Shown: piece by piece, positions 5,662-14,228 of the stretch
Position numbering within the stretch: position 1 is the first letter of the stretch
Layout: every line of letters begins with the position of its first letter
From: Bacteroidota bacterium
GTDB lineage: Bacteria; Bacteroidota; Bacteroidia; Flavobacteriales; Flavobacteriaceae
DNA length: 16,572 nt
Reading direction: 5' to 3'
Assembly (NCBI GenBank): GCA_023437485.1
Contig: JAEZGB010000148.1
Location: forward strand, 1-16,572
Notes under the pieces: model-generated
Told to the model about the DNA's origin: nothing
Databases searched by the model: none
What the model saw: only the letters and a program-made list of their open reading frames with translations
Made by a program: the position numbers and the translations under genes

Positions 5662-8600
5662 ATGAGATCAAAGTTCAAATGGATTTTTACGCTGTTACTA
5701 GCGTTGTCGGTTCAGTTTTCTTTTGCACAGGAGAAGACTGTTACGGGTGTTGTATCTGACGCGACAGGACCGATTCCGGGTGCAAATGTTGTCATTCAGG
5801 GAACCAACCAGGGCACGCAGACCGACATTGACGGAAGGTACTCGATCAGCGCCAAGCCAGGTGACGTTCTTGTCTTCTCTTATGTTGGTATGACAGACTT
5901 CACCGCTACCGTCGGTGCGGGCAATGTCATTAACGCAAGGCTGCAGGAAGGACTTCAACTGAGTGAGGTTGTTGTAACCGGGGCACTCGGTATCCGCAGG
6001 ATCCGCGACGCGGTGCCTTCATCACAACAAACCGTAAAAGCTGCCGAAATCACCCAGGCTGCCCAGCCGAACGCTGTTTTGGCGCTTGTTGGTAAAGTTT
6101 CAGGACTTACCATTACACAGACCAACAGCTCGGTTCAGGGATCTACCCGTGTGGTACTTCGCGGTAACCGTTCATTGACCGGTAACAACGAGGCGTTGGT
6201 GGTAATTGATAACGCAGTGTCTACATTGGGTGTTTATTCGGCTATCCCGCCAGATCTCATTGAGTCGGTTAACGTATTGAAAGGTCCACAGGGAGCTGCT
6301 CTTTACGGGGAACTTGGACGTAACGGTGCGATCATCGTAACTACCAAGCGCGGAAACAAAGGTGGCAAGGTTGCCGTAAACCTGGTTTCGTCAATTGACT
6401 TTGAAGAAGTTGCTCAGCTTCCGCAGCGCCAGCGTCGTTATGGACAAGGCTGGAGCGGAACTCACGTACATTATGAAAACGGTGCCTGGGGTGCTGAATT
6501 TGACGGAGTTGTTCGTCCAACCGGTCTTGCACAGGCTGACGGTACCTACATTATGGCTCCTTACAGTTCTATCAAGGACAATATCAGGGATTTCTTCCAA
6601 ACAGGTACCATCAGGCAAAACTCACTTTCAATCAATGCCGGTGACGAAAACGGGTATGCCGTATTTTCAGCGAATAACCTTGGGCGCGAGTTCGTGGTTG
6701 ACCGCGATGAATTGAACCGTTCCACTTTCCTTTTCAAAGGTGGTAAGAAAGTAGGCCGTTGGAGCCTTGACGGAAACGTTCAATATATTACAAGCAAGAC
6801 CGGAACCACTTCGGCTACGCTTTATACTGAACTTCTCCAGGCTGCAACCAACATTCCAATCGGACGTTTCTCTGCGCCGCGCAACGAGTACCACTGGACC
6901 TCTTACTACAGGAGTCCATACTGGATGCGTGACAATATCCGCAACCAGATCAAGGAAGACAACGTTCGTATGATCGGTACGCTTAACTACAAGTTGAATG
7001 ATAACATCAACTTCAACTACTTGGTGAGCGGAACAATCGGCAGCAGGCAAGGTCTGTTCTACACAAATGAGTACATCGACAACCTGAAAGTTGGAGGTGG
7101 TGACCATACAACCTTGTCAGCTTTTGATGCCGACAATACCATGAGCCGTGATTTCTACGCAGATTTCCTTGCTAACTTTGACTATGAACTGACTGATAAA
7201 GTTGGTCTTAAATTCAACCTTGGTAACAACGTTCGCGATCAGTTTGCTTCTGCTACTTCGGTGGGTGGTTCTAACCTTACCATCCCGGGTTACTACAACG
7301 TAAATAACGTAACGGGTATCCCAAGTGCAGCCAACAGCTGGTCACGCAAGAGAAACTTCTCGTTCTTCGGAAACGTCGATTTGAGCTATGACGATTACCT
7401 TTTCCTTAACCTTACGGGAAGGAACGACTGGTCATCAACGCTTCTTACCGGTAACAACAGCTACTTCTATCCATCGGCAGGTTTGTCATTCATCCCGACA
7501 AAAGCCATTGCTGCCCTGGAGGACAACAGCGTGTTGAACTATGCCAAGATTGCCGTGAGCTGGGTACGCAACGGTAACACCGATCCTATTGCACGCTACA
7601 GCATCAATGACCTTTATCAGCAAGGTTTCGGTTATCCGTTTGGAACAATCAACTCGTTTGCTCCGCTTTCAGGAGTTACTGACAGGAACATCAAGCCTGA
7701 ATTCTATACCAACAAGGATATCACCGTTAACCTCGAGTTTTTCAAGAGCCGTCTTAACCTTGACTTCTCATTGTTCCGCTCAGACAACACTGACCTTATC
7801 ACCAACATCCAGCCTTCTTATACTTCTGGTTTGACCGGTGCTTTGGTTAACATTGGTAAGAGTAACACTCAGGGTCTTGAAATCGACCTTGGATTCACTC
7901 CAATTGACAACCGTGAACTTGATCTTCGTTGGACAAACAGGCTTGGTTACTCAAGAGCGATCACAACTGTTGAAAAAGTTACTGACCAATCTTCAATCCT
8001 GACTCTTGCCAACTTTGCAACATCAGGTGGTATCGGAATTTTCGCTGAAGAAGGTGAGGAGTTCCCGCTTATCAAAGGTATCGGTTACCAGCGTGATGAC
8101 CAGGGCCGTGTGATCATCGATCCGGCTTCAGGTTTGCCACTCAAGACTAACGAGTACATTAAATTGGGTAACGCAACTCCTGATTACATCCTGAACTACT
8201 CGACTTCAATCGACTTCAAAGGATTCACTCTTGCAGCCGTTATGGATTACCGTACAGGACATGAGTTCTGGTCAGGTACAAAACAGTGGTTGTCATGGTC
8301 TGGTCACCTGTATGAGTCGGCTGCAAATGGCCGTACCGGGTTCATTTTCCCGAATTCATCAATTCCTGACCCTGCAAACCCTGGGTCATATATTGCCAAC
8401 AACAATGTTGTGACCGGTGGTACAACTTACAACACTTACCTGCAGTATTTCCAGGATGAGTATGCTGAAACTGCCGAGAACTTTGTATTGGACGCAACTG
8501 CTTTCAAGGTTCGTGAACTTTCACTGAGCTACACATTCAAAACTGAGATGATTGAAAGGGCTGGTATGACTGCTCTTCGCGTAGGAGTCAACGCTCGTAA

Positions 8601-8745
8601 CCCATTCATGGTACTTCCTAAAGAAAACCGTGACTACAGCGACCCTGAGCAATCAAGGACTACTGGAAATGACCAAGGACTTGCTGCCGTAGGCCAGTAC
8701 CCACTAACCAGGACTTTTGGTTTTAGTGTTAACTTAACATTCTAA
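5662..8745 (+). CDS. SusC/RagA-family TonB-dependent outer-membrane transporter
   Basis: This is a 1027-residue outer-membrane protein that would import a large substrate using TonB energy, with its SusD partner as a lid. In order it shows a signal peptide (about 1-23, ending SFAQ), a CarboxypepD_reg-like beta-sandwich (about 25-98, with GPIPGANVVIQGTNQGTQTD), a TonB-box-like LSEVVVTG (100-107), and a plug domain (about 115-232, with LRGNRSL and GAALYGELGRNGAIIVTTKRG split around 210-231). The 22-strand-type barrel follows and ends in SVNLTF, with the C-terminal aromatic residue expected for BAM-dependent insertion. Length and order are normal for the family. It leads a four-gene operon; susD starts eight bases after its stop. 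The substrate cannot be inferred. Confidence 0.96.
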   Translation: MRSKFKWIFTLLLALSVQFSFAQEKTVTGVVSDATGPIPGANVVIQGTNQGTQTDIDGRYSISAKPGDVLVFSYVGMTDFTATVGAGNVINARLQEGLQLSEVVVTGALGIRRIRDAVPSSQQTVKAAEITQAAQPNAVLALVGKVSGLTITQTNSSVQGSTRVVLRGNRSLTGNNEALVVIDNAVSTLGVYSAIPPDLIESVNVLKGPQGAALYGELGRNGAIIVTTKRGNKGGKVAVNLVSSIDFEEVAQLPQRQRRYGQGWSGTHVHYENGAWGAEFDGVVRPTGLAQADGTYIMAPYSSIKDNIRDFFQTGTIRQNSLSINAGDENGYAVFSANNLGREFVVDRDELNRSTFLFKGGKKVGRWSLDGNVQYITSKTGTTSATLYTELLQAATNIPIGRFSAPRNEYHWTSYYRSPYWMRDNIRNQIKEDNVRMIGTLNYKLNDNINFNYLVSGTIGSRQGLFYTNEYIDNLKVGGGDHTTLSAFDADNTMSRDFYADFLANFDYELTDKVGLKFNLGNNVRDQFASATSVGGSNLTIPGYYNVNNVTGIPSAANSWSRKRNFSFFGNVDLSYDDYLFLNLTGRNDWSSTLLTGNNSYFYPSAGLSFIPTKAIAALEDNSVLNYAKIAVSWVRNGNTDPIARYSINDLYQQGFGYPFGTINSFAPLSGVTDRNIKPEFYTNKDITVNLEFFKSRLNLDFSLFRSDNTDLITNIQPSYTSGLTGALVNIGKSNTQGLEIDLGFTPIDNRELDLRWTNRLGYSRAITTVEKVTDQSSILTLANFATSGGIGIFAEEGEEFPLIKGIGYQRDDQGRVIIDPASGLPLKTNEYIKLGNATPDYILNYSTSIDFKGFTLAAVMDYRTGHEFWSGTKQWLSWSGHLYESAANGRTGFIFPNSSIPDPANPGSYIANNNVVTGGTTYNTYLQYFQDEYAETAENFVLDATAFKVRELSLSYTFKTEMIERAGMTALRVGVNARNPFMVLPKENRDYSDPEQSRTTGNDQGLAAVGQYPLTRTFGFSVNLTF

Positions 8746-8753
8746 TAAAAACT

Positions 8754-10259
8754 ATGAAAAGAACAAAATTTATATTGCCGATCATCGCTGCCGCCACGCT
8801 TTTCTCGTGCAGTGATTATTTGGATATCAATACTGATCCAAACAGGCCCGATGCCAATCAGGTATCTCCAAACCTGTCTTTGGCTGTGGCTCAAACCCAG
8901 CCTTACAGGACTTTGACCCGTAACGCCAATATCCTTGGTAACCTGTTGATGAACAACTGGGGTTTTAACGTGAACTCGTTCGCGGTGACCAACCCTGAAG
9001 AATTCAGCTTGAACTTCAACAACAATACAGGAGCCACTATCTGGGATGGTCTGTACACCGGTACTTATAATCTTTCCAAGATTGTAAATCACCCATCGAC
9101 GCAGCACGACCACCACAAGGCTATTGCCAAGATGGTCAAGTCGTTTTACTTCCAGTACCTTGTTGACCTTTATGGCGACATCCCGTATTTTGAAATTCAC
9201 CAGGGATCGGTTAACCTTTCGCCTACCTATGATGATGACGAAGCAATCTATCGTGACCTTGTAATCCAGGTTGAAGAGGCTATCGCCATGATTGACAACG
9301 CTCCTGCAGGAACTGCAGTAGTTGGTGAAGAAGACGTTATGCTGGGTGGCGACATGCAAGCTTGGAAGCGTTTCGGAAACACTTTGAAACTAAGGCTTCT
9401 TTTACGTCAATCCGAACTTTCTTCGGCACAAAGCTACCTTACTGAGGAGTTTGCTGAATTGGCCGGTGCCCAGTACGTTGATGAAGATGTAACCATCAAT
9501 CCAGGTTATTCAAACAACGTTGACCAGCAAAACCCATTGTTTGACCTGTTCTACAATGTCGGAACCGGAACCCTTGCTTCACGTGAAACTGGTTTCTTCC
9601 GTCAATACCGTGCCTCTGACTGGATCGCCGAGCTAATCAATACCAGCCCTGTTGACAACCGTCGTGGAAGGTTGTTCACCCTGATCAACGGAAATGTTGT
9701 GGGTGTTATTCAAGGTGATGCTGCCCAGGTTTCCGGTGGAACAGCTCCAACAAACCTTTCAGCTCTTGGAGCAGGTATGTTGTCAAGTTCAGAGCAGGAC
9801 GGTTACGTAATGACTTTGGCTGAGAGCAAACTTCTTCAGGCTGAGGCTGCGCTTCGCGGATACATCGCAGGTGATGCTCAAGCATTGTTTAATGAAGGTG
9901 TATTGGCATCGTTCTCGCAACTTGGTGCTGCTCCTGGTACTTACATTGCCGATGTTAACGGAGTTCCTGGAAAAGGACTTGGAACAGGTTCGTTCGAAGA
10001 TAAAATCTTTGCTATTTCTTACCAGAAAAACATTGCTGTTATGACTACCAATGCCATTGAGGCCTTTGTTGATGCTACCCGCACTGGTTACATCGATGAG
10101 ATTGAATTGGCGCTTGGTGCTCAAAACATCGGCCGTACGCACAAACCAAGAAGGTTGCTTTACCCAACATCTGAATTGGCTGGTAACTCGGCAAACGTTC
10201 CGACCATGACACTTGAGCAAATCTTTGTTGAGGGGCCGTTCTGGTTTGAAAATAACTAA
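8754..10259 (+). CDS. SusD/RagB-family surface lipoprotein
   Basis: This 501-residue protein is the substrate-binding lid expected to sit on the SusC-like transporter. The signal peptide ends in a lipobox with Cys19 (LFSC) followed by SDYLDINTDPNRP, a start very typical of SusD-like proteins. The body is rich in helices, with YFQYLVDLYGDIPYFE (about 125-140), the region typical of this family, and a late LLQAEAALRGY stretch. The absence of long sugar-binding aromatic clusters and the compact length suggest the SusD-like_2 type rather than the starch-type SusD; this subfamily call is a by-eye judgement. The start lies eight bases after the susC stop, with A-rich bases before the ATG and no Shine-Dalgarno site, as usual in Bacteroidota. 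Confidence 0.94.
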   Translation: MKRTKFILPIIAAATLFSCSDYLDINTDPNRPDANQVSPNLSLAVAQTQPYRTLTRNANILGNLLMNNWGFNVNSFAVTNPEEFSLNFNNNTGATIWDGLYTGTYNLSKIVNHPSTQHDHHKAIAKMVKSFYFQYLVDLYGDIPYFEIHQGSVNLSPTYDDDEAIYRDLVIQVEEAIAMIDNAPAGTAVVGEEDVMLGGDMQAWKRFGNTLKLRLLLRQSELSSAQSYLTEEFAELAGAQYVDEDVTINPGYSNNVDQQNPLFDLFYNVGTGTLASRETGFFRQYRASDWIAELINTSPVDNRRGRLFTLINGNVVGVIQGDAAQVSGGTAPTNLSALGAGMLSSSEQDGYVMTLAESKLLQAEAALRGYIAGDAQALFNEGVLASFSQLGAAPGTYIADVNGVPGKGLGTGSFEDKIFAISYQKNIAVMTTNAIEAFVDATRTGYIDEIELALGAQNIGRTHKPRRLLYPTSELAGNSANVPTMTLEQIFVEGPFWFENN

Positions 10260-10277
10260 AACCAAAAATTTGTTAAT

Positions 10278-11129
10278 ATGAAAAAGTTACTGTCTTTATT
10301 AATTGCCGGCTCACTTGCTTTTGCTTGTGTAGACGATGAATTGGGGTCTCCAGGAGATCTTACCGGAGCTAAAATTGTTGGCTTCGAATCTAATTTCGCT
10401 ACTGTAGAGCATTTCGAGGATATTGGTGTGGTACAGCGTGAATTCGCCGTAAACCTGATTGGACTTGGCAACGGCCAGGTATCAAATGAGCCAATCACCG
10501 TAAACTATGTCATCGATACTGAAGCTTCGACGGCTACTGAAGGTGTTGAATTTGATTTTGTAGATAGTTCAGGAAGCATTGTAATCCCTGCCGGAAGTAC
10601 TTTTGGCATGTTCCCATTGAACATCAACACCGGGAACTTCAATCCGACTGAAAAGACCGAGCTTGTTCTTAAGCTGTCAGGTGCTTCAGATGGAACTGTA
10701 GTTGGAGAGCAATTTGACACTCTGAGCATTGTGTTTGTGGGTTGCCAGTCAACCCTTGGTACTGCAGCTGGTACAACGTACACATCGGTTGTTACCAACA
10801 ACATTTCTGGTTTGCAGCGTACTTTTACCAATGATGTTGTGAAGCTTATTGATGTAAACAGGTTTAACACTGACTATACCGGTACTTGGCTTGCCGGACA
10901 GTTGGCTCCTGCTACTGACCAAGGCTTCAACTTTATCGACATCTGCGGTGAGATCACTGTTCCTTCGCAATACCTGGCAAACTACTGGGGTAATATTGTT
11001 CGCGGGCTTCCTGAGAACAATGGTGTTGACGGGCATGTGATTGATGAGAATTCATTTACTATCACTTATGAAATCTCATTCGCGGCCGGTAACCAGAATT
11101 ACACTGCTGTGTATACGAGAAATAATTAA
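10278..11129 (+). CDS. Lipoprotein with Calx-beta-like region, third gene of the SusC/SusD operon
   Basis: The 283-residue product has a lipoprotein signal with Cys17 (LAFAC) followed by VDDELGSPGD. Acidic residues right after the cysteine resemble the lipoprotein export signal that sends Bacteroidota lipoproteins to the cell surface. Residues about 50-155 look like a Calx-beta-type beta-sandwich: ITVNYVIDTEASTATEGVEF, then GSIVIPAGSTFGMFPLNI, then TELVLKLSG. The second half (about 160-283) is beta-rich with YTGTW and ITYEISFAAGNQNYTAVY and matches nothing I recognise. It has two cysteines in that part (156 and 223) that could pair. The gene starts 18 bases after the susD stop, so it is an operon member and probably an accessory surface protein. 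The exact function is unknown. Confidence 0.85.
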   Translation: MKKLLSLLIAGSLAFACVDDELGSPGDLTGAKIVGFESNFATVEHFEDIGVVQREFAVNLIGLGNGQVSNEPITVNYVIDTEASTATEGVEFDFVDSSGSIVIPAGSTFGMFPLNINTGNFNPTEKTELVLKLSGASDGTVVGEQFDTLSIVFVGCQSTLGTAAGTTYTSVVTNNISGLQRTFTNDVVKLIDVNRFNTDYTGTWLAGQLAPATDQGFNFIDICGEITVPSQYLANYWGNIVRGLPENNGVDGHVIDENSFTITYEISFAAGNQNYTAVYTRNN

Positions 11130-11139
11130 TTAATTAATT
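11124..11139. repeat. AATT tetranucleotide array at the junction of the two lipoprotein genes
   Basis: Four perfect tandem AATT units span the stop codon of the third operon gene. They create TAA stops at 11127, 11131 and 11135, one in each forward frame. The array could form by slippage; no function is known. Confidence 0.8.
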
Positions 11140-11145
11140 GACCAA

Positions 11146-12168
11146 ATGAAAAAATCTATAGGATATAAATTTTTTGCTGCTACATTGTTGGCTGCAGGAT
11201 TTGCTTCTTGCTCCAACTATGATGAGGGTGAAGATGATACTTTTAACACTCGTGCCGACAAACCGGTAGTTACCGTTAGTGCGACATCATTCACTGCGAC
11301 TGAGGGTGAGGATATTGAAATCACCCTTACGGCCAACAAGGCGCTCACAGTTCCAATGGAATTCAAACTTGAATTGCTTCCGGGCAGTACTGGTGATTTC
11401 CGTGATTTTGTGGCCAGTGGTGAAGAAACATCAATTACTACGGGTGCAGGTCCAATTGGACACCTGATCTCAATGCCAGCTTACGCTACTACTTATACTT
11501 TCACTATCTCTCCGGAGGTTGATTTGGAAGTCGAGGGCACCGAAACTTTTAATTTCAGAATTTACAGCGCCAGTAATGGTGTTGGTCTGATCGGTGAAGG
11601 TTCGGAGAACATTACTGTTACCGTTAATGATTATGTTAGCAACGATGTTGGAATGCGCCTGGTTTGGGATGGTAATTATGCCGATTCTTATGGTACCATC
11701 GTTGATGGTGAGTACCTGGGTACGGATGGTAACCTGCATGCGATTGACGATTTCGATTTTGATCTGTATGTAATCAGCACTACTACATTCGAAGATGTAA
11801 CAGGTTATGCCGGTGCTACCGGAAACTCACCTGAGTATGTTGTTGTTGAAGAAAGCGCTCCTGACGGTGAGTACTACGTTATCGCTGACTTGTACTCTTG
11901 GGGTACCACTCCGGTTGAGGAATTCGATTTTGACATGACTCTTCACGCTTCTAAGTTTGGAGTTTGGGATGCGACGTTGCCTATCAGCAACTTTTCAAGC
12001 AGCCACCCTACATCGGCTCCTGCCGGACTGGGTGACGGTTATGTGATTGTTGCCATCCTGAACAAAACCGGTACAACTTACACCCTTACAGATGCACAAA
12101 CCGAGGAACTTCTTGCTTCAGGCCGTATGGCTCAGCTTAAGAACAAATTGGTTGGCAAGGCGAAGTAA
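11146..12168 (+). CDS. Acidic lipoprotein with Calx-beta-like domain, last gene of the SusC/SusD operon
   Basis: The 340-residue product has a lipobox cysteine at 22 (FASC) followed by SNYDEGEDD, a very acidic start suggesting display at the cell surface. Residues about 40-165 form a Calx-beta-like domain: VVTVSATSFTATEGEDIEIT, FTISPEVDLEVEGTETFNF and ENITVTVNDY mark the expected strands and acidic ligand positions. The remainder holds two similar acidic strands, DDFDFDLYVI (201-210) and EEFDFDMTLH (258-267), which suggest an internal duplication or a PPC-like beta-sandwich. A basic tail (LKNKLVGKAK) closes the protein. The gene starts 16 bases after its neighbour and is followed by a strong terminator. 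Calcium binding is plausible from the fold but unproven; the specific role is unknown. Confidence 0.85.
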   Translation: MKKSIGYKFFAATLLAAGFASCSNYDEGEDDTFNTRADKPVVTVSATSFTATEGEDIEITLTANKALTVPMEFKLELLPGSTGDFRDFVASGEETSITTGAGPIGHLISMPAYATTYTFTISPEVDLEVEGTETFNFRIYSASNGVGLIGEGSENITVTVNDYVSNDVGMRLVWDGNYADSYGTIVDGEYLGTDGNLHAIDDFDFDLYVISTTTFEDVTGYAGATGNSPEYVVVEESAPDGEYYVIADLYSWGTTPVEEFDFDMTLHASKFGVWDATLPISNFSSSHPTSAPAGLGDGYVIVAILNKTGTTYTLTDAQTEELLASGRMAQLKNKLVGKAK

Positions 12169-12193
12169 TTAATTTATTCCGTTTTTGAACTTT

Positions 12194-12219
12194 AAAAGGC
12201 TCCCTCGGGGGCCTTTTTT
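12194..12219 (+). terminator. Intrinsic terminator of the SusC/SusD operon
   Basis: AAAAGGC (12194-12200) pairs with GCCTTTT (12211-12217). The stem is extended by G-C pairs and a G-T pair, closing on a small CTCG loop, and six T residues follow (12214-12219). It begins 25 bases after the stop of the last lipoprotein gene and delimits the four-gene operon. Confidence 0.92.
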
Positions 12220-12222
12220 ATT

Positions 12223-12250
12223 TTCGGCCAATCCCTTTTGCTTATTTTTG
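12223..12250 (+). promoter_or_regulatory. Candidate promoter of the porin gene
   Basis: TATTTTTG (12243-12250) matches the -7 pattern exactly. The -33 region is only TTC (12223-12225) with a 17-base spacer, so it is weak. It starts four bases after the operon terminator, and the leader would be about 10-12 bases. Confidence 0.4.
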
Positions 12251-12266
12251 CGTTACCTAACTCTCG

Positions 12267-14135
12267 ATGATGCGCAAGCTGCAATTAATCGCTTTTTTAT
12301 TTTTCATCACTTTTTCAATCACTGCACAGGATGATCAGTTGCTGGCGCCTTCAACGCAGCCCGCTTCCGACCAGGTCCAGCAAAAGGCTACGATAGATCA
12401 GTACCGGATCATCACGATCCAACGCGACACCACTTATGTTGATACATCACTTACCATCCAAGCCGAGTACCGGCATAATTACCTAAGGCGCGACATTTTC
12501 GGGTTATTACCTTTTGCCAATGAAGGGCAACCTTATCAATTGTTGGATTTCGGCCTGCGCGATTTTGATGCCTATCCGCAGTTTGGCTATCGTGCCAAGC
12601 ACTTCAATTATCTGGAGGTTGATGATATCAAATACTACTCGGTTGCCACGCCCTTTACGGATCTTTATTTTAGGAGCGTGATGGAGCAGGGCCAGAACGT
12701 TGATGCCTTTGTAACGGTCAACACATCGGAACAGCTCAATTTTTCCATTGCATATAAAGGCCTGCGGTCACTCGGAAAATACATCAACCAATTGACCAGC
12801 GCCGGGAATTTCAGGTTTACTACCAGTTACCACACCAAAAACCGGCGTTACATGGCGCGTTTTCATTACACCGGGCAGGATTTTAAAAATGGTGAAAACG
12901 GCGGGATTGCCAGTGTAGAGGACTTTGAATCAGACAATGTTGACTTCCGCGACCGTGCCCGCCTCGAGGTTTATTTCAAGGACGCGCAATCGTTCCTGAT
13001 TGGCAAGCGCCTCTTTCTTGATCACGATTTCAAAGTCACCAAACCTGATTCAAGAAACTCGATTTCCATTTTCCACAGGCTGAATTACGAGTACAAAAAA
13101 TTTGAATGGACACAGCCCACCGTGGCTTCTACCATTACCAATTCGGATGGCAGTACAACTACTTTTGGCCGGTTTGGCCAGGCGTACGTGAATTCCCGCG
13201 TTCATGATCAGTCCCGGTATAACCGGTTGTTCAACAGGGCAGGCGTATCATATTCCAATCCGGACCTGGGCGATTTTAGATTTTTCCTTGAGAATTTCAG
13301 TTATAATTATTTTTTTGACAGGGTCCTCGTACTTGACGGTGGTACGATTCCCGCCGGAATCAGCGAAGACATAAATGCAGCGGGCGCCGAATACCGCTAT
13401 CGCCGTGGGCGGTGGAATGGCGTGTTTCATTACAGCAACTCTCTTTCAGACCAGGCGATGTCCACCCTTGATGCGAGGCTGAATTTTCAAATTGACCCCA
13501 ATAACCGGGTTGTTTTGCGTTATGGAAACATCAACAAAGTTCCTGATCTGCTTCCGCGGTTGCACCAATCGAGCTTTGTGAATTACAACTGGAATTTAAA
13601 TTTTAAAAACGAAAAAATCAACCTGATTGAGGCGTCGGCTCAGACCAAATGGCTTTTGGTATTTATGGAGCTCCGGACTATCAATGATTATTTGTATTAC
13701 AGCAACGATGCCGAAAATCCGGTGCAGTTGGTGTCGCCCAAACAATACGGGGGGACTATTGGATATCTTTCGGTCAAGGTTGCGCGCGAATTCAAACTGG
13801 GCAAGTTCGGGTTAGACAACACAGTCCTTTATCAACAGGTGGAACAGGATGATCCCATCGTAAATGTGCCCAAGATCACCACGCGCAACACGCTTTATTT
13901 TAACGAATATCTTTTCAAACGCGCGTTATTCCTGCAAACCGGGCTCACCGTAAATTATTTTTCCAAGTTTTACGCCGACGATTACAATCCGCACATCGCC
14001 GAATTTTTTGTACAGCAGCAACGCCAGATTGGCAATTTCCCGGTGGTGGATTTCTTTGTCAACGCCCGCGTGCGCCAAACGCGAATCTTTTTTAAAGCCG
14101 AACACGTAAATGCGCTGTTGCGCCAAAACAATTAA
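12267..14135 (+). CDS. Putative outer-membrane porin (Porin_10-like), truncated by an in-frame TAA
   Basis: The 622-residue product has a signal peptide (about 1-21, ending SITAQ) and a beta-barrel body with many alternating aromatic strands, such as YRHNYLRRDIFGLLPFANEG, YRAKHFNYLEVDDIKYYSV and PFTDLYFRSVMEQGQNVDAF. These are the hallmarks of the Bacteroidota putative porin family. It should form an outer-membrane channel. Two adjacent ATGs (12267, 12270) are equally good starts. The product ends oddly at AEHVNALLRQNN, before the final strand. The same frame after the TAA (14133-14135) encodes a typical family C-terminus up to TAG at 14205-14207. So the gene may be a very recent pseudogene, an error in the sequence, or subject to readthrough. 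Codon choice resembles the housekeeping genes, not the preceding operon. Confidence 0.85.
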   Translation: MMRKLQLIAFLFFITFSITAQDDQLLAPSTQPASDQVQQKATIDQYRIITIQRDTTYVDTSLTIQAEYRHNYLRRDIFGLLPFANEGQPYQLLDFGLRDFDAYPQFGYRAKHFNYLEVDDIKYYSVATPFTDLYFRSVMEQGQNVDAFVTVNTSEQLNFSIAYKGLRSLGKYINQLTSAGNFRFTTSYHTKNRRYMARFHYTGQDFKNGENGGIASVEDFESDNVDFRDRARLEVYFKDAQSFLIGKRLFLDHDFKVTKPDSRNSISIFHRLNYEYKKFEWTQPTVASTITNSDGSTTTFGRFGQAYVNSRVHDQSRYNRLFNRAGVSYSNPDLGDFRFFLENFSYNYFFDRVLVLDGGTIPAGISEDINAAGAEYRYRRGRWNGVFHYSNSLSDQAMSTLDARLNFQIDPNNRVVLRYGNINKVPDLLPRLHQSSFVNYNWNLNFKNEKINLIEASAQTKWLLVFMELRTINDYLYYSNDAENPVQLVSPKQYGGTIGYLSVKVAREFKLGKFGLDNTVLYQQVEQDDPIVNVPKITTRNTLYFNEYLFKRALFLQTGLTVNYFSKFYADDYNPHIAEFFVQQQRQIGNFPVVDFFVNARVRQTRIFFKAEHVNALLRQNN

Positions 14136-14207
14136 TTCACGGCACCGAATTATCCGTACCGGGATTTTTTGATCCGGTTTGGAATTGAGTGGAATTTTTT
14201 CCAGTAG
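14136..14207 (+). pseudogene. Detached C-terminal strand of the porin, in frame after the premature stop
   Basis: Twenty-three sense codons follow the TAA in the same frame and end in TAG at 14205-14207. They begin FTAPNYPYRDFLIRFG and finish IEWNFFQ. Alternating aromatic and hydrophobic residues, an RDF motif and a terminal W-x-F-F pattern are what the last barrel strand of this porin family looks like. Reading TAA as a Tyr codon would restore a 646-residue protein. Confidence 0.8.
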
Positions 14208-14228
14208 TTGTCAGTTGTCAGTTGTCAG
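14206..14228 (+). repeat. Three tandem copies of AGTTGTC in the porin-AlkD spacer
   Basis: Three perfect seven-base units (14206-14226) plus two more matching bases begin on the last two bases of the second porin stop codon. The remaining spacer (14229-14344) has a short GCCC-AAA-GGGC hairpin (14290-14300) and CGGAGCGGAGCG, with no ORF or clear promoter. Confidence 0.85.

Noticed and set aside
6667..7107. 146-codon minus-strand frame inside the SusC gene
   Set aside because: It is antisense to the barrel region of the transporter and shows no motif, promoter or neighbour in that direction.
8742..9359. 205-codon minus-strand frame inside the SusD gene
   Set aside because: It lies wholly antisense to a clear SusD homologue, has no recognisable domain, and is a by-product of codon bias in the sense gene.
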